This document shows positions 50,273 to 58,454 of a stretch of DNA of 64,000 nucleotides, in pieces; position 1 is the stretch's first letter; each line of letters begins with the position of its first letter. The notes beneath the pieces are model-generated. The model worked only from the letters and a program-made list of their open reading frames with translations, was not told the DNA's origin and ran no database searches. The translations under genes and the position numbers were made by a program. Source of the stretch: Saccharomycopsis crataegensis (Eukaryota; Ascomycota; Saccharomycetes; Ascoideales; Saccharomycopsidaceae); NCBI RefSeq assembly GCF_037102585.1, contig NW_027043837.1:558001-622000 (forward strand), given 5' to 3'.

Positions 50273-52546
50273 ATGGTCCTTCCCTGGAAATTTCTTTTGA
50301 CCACTTCTGCCGTCATCTCCACTGCATTTGGTGCCACAGGTTTCGCCAGCGATTGTAATCCAATAGAATCGACAAATTGTGGTTCCGATGTTGCTTTAGG
50401 TACCAGTGCCAAATTGGATTTCAAGAGCGAGTCCCCACTTTTCAGCGTCAAAGGAGGATCCTCCAGAATCAATTACACCTCAGAAGGATTGAAAGAATGG
50501 TTTGAAGATCACGGCGACTCTCCATCCATCGGCTCTAATTTCTATATCATGTACGGTAAAGTGGAAATCAGTTGTAAGATCGCCCCAGGTCAAGGGATGA
50601 TCACCGATTTCTTTTTACAATCAGATGATTTGGATGAAATCGATTTCGAATGGCTTGGTGCCGAAGAAACCCAAATTCAAACCAATTATTTCGGTAAAGG
50701 GAATCTTACTTATACCGGGGCAAGTAGAAGTACTATCTACGAAACCAAAAAAAACTTGACTTCCGAATATCACACTTATACCATCGAATGGACTGAAACT
50801 AAACTTACTTGGTCTTTTGATGGTAAGGTCATTGCTACTGTGGTTGCTGCTGACGTTTCTAATGACGGAGCTCATGACTACCCTGCTTCTCCAATGAAGG
50901 TTTTCCTTGGGTTATGGGCCGGTGGTGACTCTACTAGTTCTGGTACTGTTAGCTGGGCCGGTGGTTCTACTGTCATGTCTGGGGTTCCATACATTTATAA
51001 TGTCGAATATCTTTCCGTGGTCGATTATTCAACTGGTAGTAGTTACAGTTATTCTACTGATAAAAAGGCCACCATTAGCTCTAACGGAGGTAAAATCAAC
51101 GGCAATAAGGATGGTTCATTGCCTTCTGAATATACCACACCTGCTCTTAACGGTGCTACTTCTACTTCATCTACCAAAACCTCCAGTACATCTACCAAGA
51201 CTTCTAGTACCACCTCCAATACTTCTACCAAATCTACTGGCTCTACTTCCAGTACTTCCACCAAGACTTCTAGTACCACCTCTAATACTTCTACCAAATC
51301 TACTAGCTCTACTTCCAGTACTTCTACTAAAGCTTCTAGTACTAATTCCAGTACTTCCACTAAGGCTTCTAGTACAACTTCCAGCAGCTCAAATAAGTCT
51401 TCTAGTACTGCTTCCAGCAGCTCAAATAAGTCTTCTAGCACTGCTTCCAACAAGTCTTCTAGCACTAGTACTTCCAAATCAGAATCAAGCACTACTAAGT
51501 CTTCAAGCTCCTCTTCATCAACCACCACCAAGGCCGCTTCAACTTCTACTGATTTCGTGCATTGGAATAGTACCACTGTCATCACCACCACTCATTGTTC
51601 AAACAACGTTTGTTCTAAAGTCACTACCACCGCACCAGTGTTACATACCCTGACCGATATCGTGAGAGTTAACGAGACCGTCATCGCTACTACCACTCAT
51701 TGCTCTAACAACGTGTGTTCTAAAGTCACCACCACTTCACCAGTTGCGTCTACCCTGACTGACATCGTGAGAGTCAACGAGACCGTTGTTGTTACTACCA
51801 CCCATTGTTCAAATAATGCTTGTTCCAAAGTATTATCTACTTCAATCGGTACCTCTACTAGTACTTCCACTAAAGCTGTGACCACTGAATCTACTGATGT
51901 TAAAAGTTCTACCGTCGTGGTCCATGTTAGTGGTAGTACTAAAATCACTTCAACTAAATCTTATGCTGCTGCCACAGTTACCGTTTCTGGATCTTCTGCA
52001 ACCCTTGATGCCACCGATAAGACCTCCTCATTATCCAGCACAACCTCTTCTACAGAGGCCACGACAACTAAAGCTTCCACTGAAGCCACGACAACTAAAG
52101 CTTCCACTGAAGCCACGACAACTAAAGCTTCCACCGAAGCCACGACAAGTAAAACTTCCACAACTACTGCTAAAACCACCGGTAAGACAATCTCTGGCTC
52201 TCCAACAGTTGTCCATGGCAAGACTTCTGCAGTTTCTTATGTTGTTAGCTCCTCCGATGATACCAGCACCACCATTTCCACTCTCTACTACTCTTTTACT
52301 CATTCGGATTACGTTACAGTTCATCTTAGTTCCACAAAGACCTCTTCCACCAAAGAAAAAAGTGCGACACTTGATGCTGCTCATTCCACATCTTCAATTC
52401 ATTCAGTATACACTTCATCTACTACTACTGCCAATTCAACAATAATATCTATTAACAGTGCTCGGACATTGTACATCAGAGAGACTAATGTCTTGATGCT
52501 TGGAGTCGTTGGTTTAGTGTTCGTTTTGTCAGTTATTATTATTTAG
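50273..52546 (+). CDS. CRH-family chitin-glucan transglycosylase, GPI-anchored (first copy)
   Basis: GH16 cell-wall enzyme that links chitin to beta-1,6- and beta-1,3-glucan. The 757-residue protein has a signal peptide (MVLPWKFLLTTSAVISTAFG), the catalytic motif DEIDFEW near residue 121, the acceptor-site text TNYFGKG and YHTYTIEWTETKLTWSFDGK, and KVFLGLWAGGDSTSSGTVSW. Residues about 290-420 are Ser/Thr repeats (SSTSTKTSSTTSN). Three units with HCSNNxCSKV follow at about 440-525, then 27-bp units encoding TTTKASTEA. The C-terminus ends in a hydrophobic GPI signal (MLGVVGLVFVLSVIII). S. cerevisiae Crh1 and Utr2 are about 460-510 residues, so this stalk is much longer. Start: first ATG after the promoter, with a classic signal peptide. 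Confidence 0.92.
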   Translation: MVLPWKFLLTTSAVISTAFGATGFASDCNPIESTNCGSDVALGTSAKLDFKSESPLFSVKGGSSRINYTSEGLKEWFEDHGDSPSIGSNFYIMYGKVEISCKIAPGQGMITDFFLQSDDLDEIDFEWLGAEETQIQTNYFGKGNLTYTGASRSTIYETKKNLTSEYHTYTIEWTETKLTWSFDGKVIATVVAADVSNDGAHDYPASPMKVFLGLWAGGDSTSSGTVSWAGGSTVMSGVPYIYNVEYLSVVDYSTGSSYSYSTDKKATISSNGGKINGNKDGSLPSEYTTPALNGATSTSSTKTSSTSTKTSSTTSNTSTKSTGSTSSTSTKTSSTTSNTSTKSTSSTSSTSTKASSTNSSTSTKASSTTSSSSNKSSSTASSSSNKSSSTASNKSSSTSTSKSESSTTKSSSSSSSTTTKAASTSTDFVHWNSTTVITTTHCSNNVCSKVTTTAPVLHTLTDIVRVNETVIATTTHCSNNVCSKVTTTSPVASTLTDIVRVNETVVVTTTHCSNNACSKVLSTSIGTSTSTSTKAVTTESTDVKSSTVVVHVSGSTKITSTKSYAAATVTVSGSSATLDATDKTSSLSSTTSSTEATTTKASTEATTTKASTEATTTKASTEATTSKTSTTTAKTTGKTISGSPTVVHGKTSAVSYVVSSSDDTSTTISTLYYSFTHSDYVTVHLSSTKTSSTKEKSATLDAAHSTSSIHSVYTSSTTTANSTIISINSARTLYIRETNVLMLGVVGLVFVLSVIII
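51206..51335 (+). repeat. 66-bp Ser/Thr repeats in the first CRH gene
   Basis: Near-identical units starting ACTTCTAGTACCACCTC and coding for TSSTTSNTSTKSTxSTSSTS, about 1.9 copies, followed by shorter Thr/Ser/Lys units up to about 51480. Confidence 0.7.
52061..52150 (+). repeat. 27-bp repeats in the first CRH gene
   Basis: Three units of ACGACAACTAAAGCTTCCAC followed by TGAAGCC (the third with one change), then a diverged fourth unit from 52142. Each gives TTTKASTEA. Confidence 0.85.
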
Positions 52547-53283
52547 ATTCATTTCATTTCGCTATGTTTTTTTTTTACTCTCTCTCTCTTTTATTCAGTT
52601 CTTGTTACTATCACTTATATAGACTATTTTTATTAATAGATTGTTCTCCTTGTTATTATTATTGTTGGCGTACGCACTGGGCTCCGCATAGCAAATTCCG
52701 TCACTTAGCGGTGGGTGCAGATTTGATGATCTTTGGCTTTGCGTACTTTGAAGGTGTCGGGTCGGGTCGAGTCGAGTCGACGAGAGATGCTGATAATTAC
52801 TGTGCCTAGAAGAACCTGGTGGGCATATAACAAAAGCAATTAATACTATTTCCAACAGCTGGCAACATGAAGATGTTCCCAATGAAGTAGGGGTCTAGGT
52901 AATATTTTAGAAATCTGGGTTTTGGGTGACGGGAGAATGTTGAAGTAAGGCTAAGCATTATGCTTCGGCAATTTAGTACGGGACCATTTCATAATGGAAA
53001 TGGCACGGTTTATAATACATAGTGGTAACTTCAGGATGGTGCCTCTGGGGAATATTAATGACTTACTATCCCCAGTTCTGAATTGTATTTTTTTTCTTTT
53101 ATTATTATTATTATTATTATTATTTCTTCTTCAGTGCGGATAGATATCATCGTTACAAGAAACTTGATTCAATAGAAGGTCACTTATAGTATTTGATAAA
53201 TAGAGAATTAGAAAGAGAAACAACAACAACAATAAAAACAAAAAAAAATATAAAAACATCTTTGCATTAGTGATATAAAACAT
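52547..53283. other. intergenic, CRH to mannoprotein
   Basis: AT-rich apart from a GC-richer patch near 52660-52810 with a pentameric run GTCGGGTCGGGTCGAGTCGA at about 52759-52778. (ATT)n lies near 53101-53122. No gene seen. Confidence 0.5.
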
Positions 53284-54735
53284 ATGATGATGAAGTTGAA
53301 CAATATTTGGAGGACTTTGTATCTTTTTGCGGTGGCTGCTCAAGCTTCATCTAATACAACAACTTCAGCTCTTACATATGGAAACGCGGTTGAGCCGGTC
53401 TCTACTTCTACTTTCTCGTCTTCTTCGAGCTCATCATCGAAACTTATCGATGGAATTCAAATGAAGGCAATCGCCCATACTTATACAGCTGTACCAACAG
53501 GAACTGTCACCCAAACTTTGGGAACTTCTTCCACAAGCCATGTTGAATCATCATCATCAGGTACTGTCTTTGTTGTCACCGAAACTCTTGAAGGTACCAT
53601 TACTTCATACACAACTACCTGTCCATTGAGTGGTCTCAAGACCTCATCAACTCTGGTCTCTTCATCGACAACCAGACCATCCACTACTACCACAGCATCA
53701 TCTTCTATTAGTGTTACAGTAATCACAGACACAATCTCTGGAGTGGTGACCTCTTATACAACTACCTGCCCCTTGAGTGGCCATACCACATCAACTACCT
53801 CAGCTGGTGTCACGGTGGTTACAGATACCATTTCTGGGGTGGTTACTTCTTATACCACTACTTGCCCATTAAGCGGTCGTACATCATCTTTATCGAGCAC
53901 AATCAGTCCTATCACCACCTCTTCTTTGGTCTCCACAACTGGCAGTAGTAGCATGCTAATTTTGACTTCAACAGCTTACATTAGCGAGTATTCAACAGAT
54001 TATGTTACTATCACCAGCTGTGTCAACAACGCTTGCTCGACCTTGACTTCGAAATCGACAATTACTCATGTTAGAACATCTTATACTACGTACTGTCCAC
54101 TTAGTGATAGTTCCAAATTTAGTTCAAGTTTGGAAGCTCATGGATCCACCATGTGGAACCATACCACCTCTGCTACTACTACTCTGGCATATACCACTGG
54201 TACAGTTTCTCAAACCTCCACCAGTTCAGTAAACGCACATGCCAGTACCAGTGCTCCAACATCTTCAGCAGGGATTGATTCAACGACCACAGCAACAACC
54301 ACTACTACTTCAGTGATCAAGAAATCCTCAGCAGCAGCAATTACTACCTCAGTGAATAACGAATCACCAGTGTCCAACGGAGGAGACGTTTCAGTGTTTA
54401 CCAGTAACGGAGAGGTTTATATTATCAGCTATACCACCTCTTTGATCCAGGGGACCAATTATATCCAAACCACCAAGACTTTGAGTAATACTGATAATGT
54501 TCCTACTTATTTGCCACCAACCGTTGCGTCCAGTGTCACCACCACCAGTTCTGCTACTTATTCTAGCAGTTATAGTCACTCAAGCACTTTGGATGCCACC
54601 GCATCATTTGCAGTCTTCAACTCTAGTTCTTCTTCTAATGCAACCATCCAATACTTTGGTGGTGGTTCACAGATTTCCATGAGATATGAGATCTTGGGAC
54701 TTGTTTTCATTGGGATTGCTTTCTTCAGCATGTAA
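53284..54735 (+). CDS. GPI-anchored Ser/Thr-rich cell-wall mannoprotein
   Basis: Predicted structural wall protein, 483 residues, with no catalytic domain that I recognise. The N-terminus MMMKLNNIWRTLYLFAVAAQ is a signal peptide. Three copies of a unit with ISGVVTSYTTTCPLSG (first copy LEGTITSYTTTCPLSG) lie near residues 100-200; a related SYTTYCPLSDSSK follows. The TTTCPLSG type of repeat occurs in yeast wall proteins such as Sed1 and flocculins. A single STDYVTITSCVNNACSTLTS motif lies near residue 240 and resembles the Cys-pair units of the adjacent CRH protein. The C-terminus has NSSSSSNATIQYFGGGSQIS and a hydrophobic GPI tail (LGLVFIGIAFFSM). Expected to be heavily O-mannosylated. Function beyond wall structure or adhesion is unknown. 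Confidence 0.82.
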   Translation: MMMKLNNIWRTLYLFAVAAQASSNTTTSALTYGNAVEPVSTSTFSSSSSSSSKLIDGIQMKAIAHTYTAVPTGTVTQTLGTSSTSHVESSSSGTVFVVTETLEGTITSYTTTCPLSGLKTSSTLVSSSTTRPSTTTTASSSISVTVITDTISGVVTSYTTTCPLSGHTTSTTSAGVTVVTDTISGVVTSYTTTCPLSGRTSSLSSTISPITTSSLVSTTGSSSMLILTSTAYISEYSTDYVTITSCVNNACSTLTSKSTITHVRTSYTTYCPLSDSSKFSSSLEAHGSTMWNHTTSATTTLAYTTGTVSQTSTSSVNAHASTSAPTSSAGIDSTTTATTTTTSVIKKSSAAAITTSVNNESPVSNGGDVSVFTSNGEVYIISYTTSLIQGTNYIQTTKTLSNTDNVPTYLPPTVASSVTTTSSATYSSSYSHSSTLDATASFAVFNSSSSSNATIQYFGGGSQISMRYEILGLVFIGIAFFSM

Positions 54736-55058
54736 TCCGATCCATTTTTTTCTTTTCTTTTTTGATTTTCATTTTGTCACTATTTTTCTATTTTTGTATT
54801 AATTTACTATTTTTGTATTAATTTACTATTTTTAAATCTTGTTTTACTGTTTTTTTGTTTCGTCCTTGCATTTGTTGTGCCTTGAATAGTTTGTTCAATA
54901 TATTGATTTTCTTGCATTGTATCTGTTAGTGAAGTTTCAAGTCTAATCTCAAGGTATCAGAAGTTGTTTGGTCTGATACGCATCATTGGTATATCTCAAA
55001 TAGGCATTGGTGATCATCGTGGTACTAGTGGTTATATTAAATCCACCACATAGGATGG

Positions 55059-55141
55059 GTTTCAGCCCATGCACGCACCACCCGACAGTCCCCTTGCCAA
55101 TTTTTTCAACATGCTGAAACACCAGTGTCCTATTTGAAACA
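55059..55141. promoter_or_regulatory. three TGAAAC (Ste12-type) motifs
   Basis: GTTTCAG at 55059-55065 on one strand and TGAAACA at 55115-55121 and 55135-55141 on the other, 130-210 bp upstream of the second CRH ATG. Two exact 7-mers 20 bp apart are more than expected by chance in this short stretch. Confidence 0.45.
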
Positions 55142-55156
55142 TGTAACACTTCACAA

Positions 55157-55164
55157 TATATAAG
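55157..55164 (+). promoter_or_regulatory. TATA box of the second CRH gene
   Basis: TATATAAG, matching TATAWAWR, about 105 bp upstream of the ATG. Confidence 0.5.
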
Positions 55165-55268
55165 CCACCTCAAAGCATTATTATATTATTCTAAGCAATT
55201 AATCTGTTACAATCATTATTATCATTATTAACAATCACTACTGATTTTCTTATCATCCACACATAATC

Positions 55269-56498
55269 ATGGTTAAATACAACACTCTTTTATGCTCGCT
55301 ACTTCTCCTTCCATTCACCGCATTGGCCGGGGACTTTGCTAGTGATTGCGATCCATTACAAGAAACTTGTCCAGATGATGTTGCTTTGGGAGGCAGCATT
55401 GAATTGGACTTCACCACTGAAACTCCATATTTCAGCCCACTTGCCGAGGGTTCCAGAATCAAGTACACCGATAATGGTTTAGTCGAATGGTTCGAAAACC
55501 ACGGTGACGCCCCATCGCTTAGATCAAACTTCTACATTTATTACGGGAAGGTCGAAGTGGTTTGCAAAACCGCTAGTGGTGTTGGGCTTATTTCCAATGT
55601 GTTTTTACAAAGTGACGACGGTGATGAAATCGACTTTGAATGGATCAGTACTTATAACACCCAAGTCACCACCAACTATTTCGGTAAAGGGATAACCGGG
55701 AACTACGACAGAGGTACTGTTCAAAAAGTTGGTGCTGCTTTGGATGAAGCATACCACACCTACACTATTGATTGGCAAAAGGACAAGACTGTGTGGTCCG
55801 TCGATGGTCAAGTCATCAGAACCTTGTCGATCTCTGAAATTTCCAACACCGGTGACTACCAATATCCAAATTCTCCAATGCGTGTGTTCCTTGGTCTTTG
55901 GGCTGCTGGTGACTCTTCTAGTGCTGGCACTGTTGAATGGGCTGGTGGTGCCACCTCTCTTGAAGGTGCCCCATTCATTTTCAATATCAAATCCCTCATT
56001 GTTTCCGATTATTCTACCGGCACTGCTTACGCCTACGGTGACAAGACCGGTAACAACATTGTTGTCAAAGGTGATTCAAAAGGGGTTGCTACTACATATT
56101 CCAGTAATTCCACCATTCCTGGTGTTTCTACCAACTTCACCATCTCCTCTGCTGCTAAACCATCGGCGACATCCGCTCCAGCTTACCAAATTCAAAACTT
56201 GAAGACCACTACTGCTAGTATTAGCCTTTCATCTTCCGCTGGCTCGGTAGACACTTCTGCATTGATCGCTGCAGTTACTGGTAGTTCTACTGCCGCCACT
56301 TTTGATGCTGCTGCCGCTGCCGCTGCTGGTACTGCTAATCCTACTGTGGAAGTTGCTTCTTCATACAGTGCTTCTATTGCCAGTGAATACATTCCTAACC
56401 TCAACTATGGTGCTGGTAACTCTGTGAGATACCTCTCCACCCTTCAAAAGATGGCTATCGGGGCTGTTTTGGTGACCTCTTCATTTCTTATCCTTTGA
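55269..56498 (+). CDS. CRH-family chitin-glucan transglycosylase, GPI-anchored (second copy)
   Basis: GH16 wall cross-linking enzyme, 409 residues. Signal peptide MVKYNTLLCSLLLLPFTALA; catalytic DEIDFEW near residue 118; TNYFGKG, YHTYTIDWQKDKTVWSVDGQ and RVFLGLWAAGDSSSAGTVEW align position by position with the first copy. The protein starts its mature part SDCDPLQETCPDDVALGG, close to SDCNPIESTNCGSDVALG in copy 1. The stalk is short (Ser/Ala-rich, with an Ala run near residue 350), and it ends in a GPI signal (MAIGAVLVTSSFLIL). Size matches ordinary Crh1/Utr2-type enzymes, so this copy looks like the plain form and copy 1 the extended one. The two flank a mannoprotein gene, all on the plus strand. 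Confidence 0.93.
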   Translation: MVKYNTLLCSLLLLPFTALAGDFASDCDPLQETCPDDVALGGSIELDFTTETPYFSPLAEGSRIKYTDNGLVEWFENHGDAPSLRSNFYIYYGKVEVVCKTASGVGLISNVFLQSDDGDEIDFEWISTYNTQVTTNYFGKGITGNYDRGTVQKVGAALDEAYHTYTIDWQKDKTVWSVDGQVIRTLSISEISNTGDYQYPNSPMRVFLGLWAAGDSSSAGTVEWAGGATSLEGAPFIFNIKSLIVSDYSTGTAYAYGDKTGNNIVVKGDSKGVATTYSSNSTIPGVSTNFTISSAAKPSATSAPAYQIQNLKTTTASISLSSSAGSVDTSALIAAVTGSSTAATFDAAAAAAAGTANPTVEVASSYSASIASEYIPNLNYGAGNSVRYLSTLQKMAIGAVLVTSSFLIL

Positions 56499-56819
56499 AT
56501 GACCTTAGATGTTCTAATTATTTGTTAGCGCCTTATATTTTTTTTCTTTTCTTTCATTGTTTCACTTCTTCTTATTAATATTTCATAATTAATCGATGAT
56601 TCCTTTTCTTCTTCTTATTTGCTTGATTGTAATACCATCCATCCATCTACGGAGATGATGGCTGACCATTGAAAACTCATCAGCTGATCGTGCACGTGAC
56701 AAAAAACGCGGAAAAAAAAGTCTGAATATTTTTTGTCAACAAACTTCTGCCGGCCATGGGTGGGTAGGTAAGCTAGTAGAGTATAGTGCCACCTCCCTGC
56801 CCCCCAGCCAGCTGCGACG
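56499..56819. other. promoter of the SNF11-like gene
   Basis: Contains a Cbf1-type CACGTGAC at 56693-56700, followed by an A-rich stretch and a C-rich patch near 56790-56810. No gene seen. Confidence 0.5.
56693..56700 (-). promoter_or_regulatory. GTCACGTG Cbf1-type E-box
   Basis: CACGTGAC on the plus strand, about 120 bp upstream of the SNF11-like ATG. It is the same 8-mer as in the GRX5 promoter, in reverse. Confidence 0.45.
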
Positions 56820-58238
56820 ATGAGTAATATAGAATACGATAAACAGCGAGCCAGAGTGCTATTCGAAATCAATACACTATTGATACATCGGGCCATGATG
56901 ATCGAGATCGCAGACAACCCCGGTTTGAACACTAACAACATCCCCCCATCGGAGATCACTGCCACCATCCAACTGTTTTCATCGCCCAATATTGACAAAA
57001 TGGATGTCATCCAGCACTACTTGAGAAGAGTCCAGGCAAATTTGACGTGTATCGGGGAATTGAACGAGAAGTACCGCAATGGTGACCCAGACGCTAATGA
57101 CAAACCGATTTTCCCCCACATGTTGACGCCTCCTCCTGAAGCGACGATTGAGATCCGCTCGCGTTATATCATCTTACACAAAATGTTTCCAGAAGCCATG
57201 GAGTATTTACAGCAACAAAAGGCAGTTTATCTTCAACAACAACAAGGTCAACCGGATCAGCAGCAGGAGCAACAACACGGCCAGGAAAAAGAAGCACGAC
57301 AACAACAACTGCCGCAACAGCAACAACAACAGGACCAAACAATTCTTCAACAAACTCCGCAAATTCAGCATCCTCAGAATCCTCAGCCTCAACAACCAAT
57401 GATGACCAACAACCCTAATAATACCATGAATAACACAAGTAATCACTCGACTCCAGTATTACAGAATTTGAACACCCCATTGGTCGCTCCTAGTACCCTT
57501 CAAGGAAGTAAAGGTAATACTAGAAACAATAGTCCGTTAGTTCCTGCGGCCTCTATTATGATGAATAATAATAATAACAACAGTCCGTTAGTTCCTGGGG
57601 CCTCTATTATGATGAATAATAATAACAACAGTCCGTTAGTTCCTGGGGCCTCTATCATGATGAATAATAATAATAATAGTCCATTAGTTCCTGGGGCCTC
57701 TATCATGATGAATAATAACAACAGTCCGTTAGTTCCTGTGGCCGCTGCCATGATGAATAATAACAACAACAATAATAACAGTCCGTTAGTTACCACGGCT
57801 ACTACAATAATGAATAATAATAATTATAATAATAATAATAATATTAACACGATGTCACCGCATACCAACAGATCTACTAATAGCACACCTTCGATTTCTT
57901 CAGCACAACATCAACAGCCACAACAACCCCAACCGCAAACTCAACAACAACAGTTCAATAACAACGAGCAAGACAATAATGGTATGAGTCCAAATGCAAT
58001 AAGTAACTTGCCAATCGGTAACCTGAATATGGGAACGATGAACAATAATATGATGGAAATGAATATGCGAGATAACTTACAGAACGACATGATGGAAATG
58101 GATATGGCAATGTTGCAGGGAAATCAGGACAATAATAGCCAACAGGGTAATGATTTTCCTGGAACAATGAACATGAATCAAATTGAAAATGATGGTATGG
58201 ATATGAATATGAATAGTGCTGGCGATGGCATGTGGTGA
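56820..58238 (+). CDS. SNF11/SS18-like SWI/SNF subunit
   Basis: Residues about 5-120 match the Snf11/SS18 (SSXT) pattern: RARVLFEINTLLIHRAMMIE, then IQHYLRRVQANLTCIGELNE and FPHMLTPPPE. S. cerevisiae Snf11 has the same order, HINSILLARV, FLKRVHANLQCISQIN and ILTPP, and binds the Snf2 ATPase as a small SWI/SNF subunit. Here the domain is N-terminal and followed by 350 residues of Gln-, Asn- and Met-rich low complexity, much as metazoan SS18 has a QPGY-rich tail; yeast Snf11 is only 169 residues. The tail has five to six units like NNSPLVPGASIMMNN. The assignment is by motif order from memory and is moderate. The ATG at 56820 is the first in frame. Confidence 0.7.
   Translation: MSNIEYDKQRARVLFEINTLLIHRAMMIEIADNPGLNTNNIPPSEITATIQLFSSPNIDKMDVIQHYLRRVQANLTCIGELNEKYRNGDPDANDKPIFPHMLTPPPEATIEIRSRYIILHKMFPEAMEYLQQQKAVYLQQQQGQPDQQQEQQHGQEKEARQQQLPQQQQQQDQTILQQTPQIQHPQNPQPQQPMMTNNPNNTMNNTSNHSTPVLQNLNTPLVAPSTLQGSKGNTRNNSPLVPAASIMMNNNNNNSPLVPGASIMMNNNNNSPLVPGASIMMNNNNNSPLVPGASIMMNNNNSPLVPVAAAMMNNNNNNNNSPLVTTATTIMNNNNYNNNNNINTMSPHTNRSTNSTPSISSAQHQQPQQPQPQTQQQQFNNNEQDNNGMSPNAISNLPIGNLNMGTMNNNMMEMNMRDNLQNDMMEMDMAMLQGNQDNNSQQGNDFPGTMNMNQIENDGMDMNMNSAGDGMW
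57526..57795 (+). repeat. SPLVPGASIMMNN repeats in the SNF11-like gene
   Basis: About six tandem units with AGTCCGTTAGTTCCT and ATGATGAATAATAA; unit length varies (about 45-54 bp) because the AAT/AAC (Asn) run between them differs. Confidence 0.85.
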
Positions 58239-58454
58239 TTGATGATTACAATTTCCATGATATGTATCTAAGGCCTTTTCTCTTTATTTTTGCATTTCTT
58301 TTTTTTTTGTATTATTAAATAGTTGTCCTCTAGATTTATAAACAACATATTACATATATATGCAAAGGAAAAAAAAAAAATGAAAAGAAAAAAGAAAAAG
58401 AAAAAACAATTCCCTATCTATGTAAACACTAAAAGAATGAAAAAGAATAACAAA

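Larger units (their letters stand above)
54736..55268. other. intergenic, mannoprotein to second CRH
   Basis: A 22-bp AT-rich unit containing TTACTATTTTTGTATTAAT is repeated near 54783-54830. Three TGAAAC motifs and a TATA box precede the second CRH gene. No gene seen. Confidence 0.55.

Noticed and set aside
54778-54840. Rlm1-like CTATTTTT motifs before the second CRH gene
   Set aside because: The TAG half of the site is missing; they belong to a simple AT-rich repeat.
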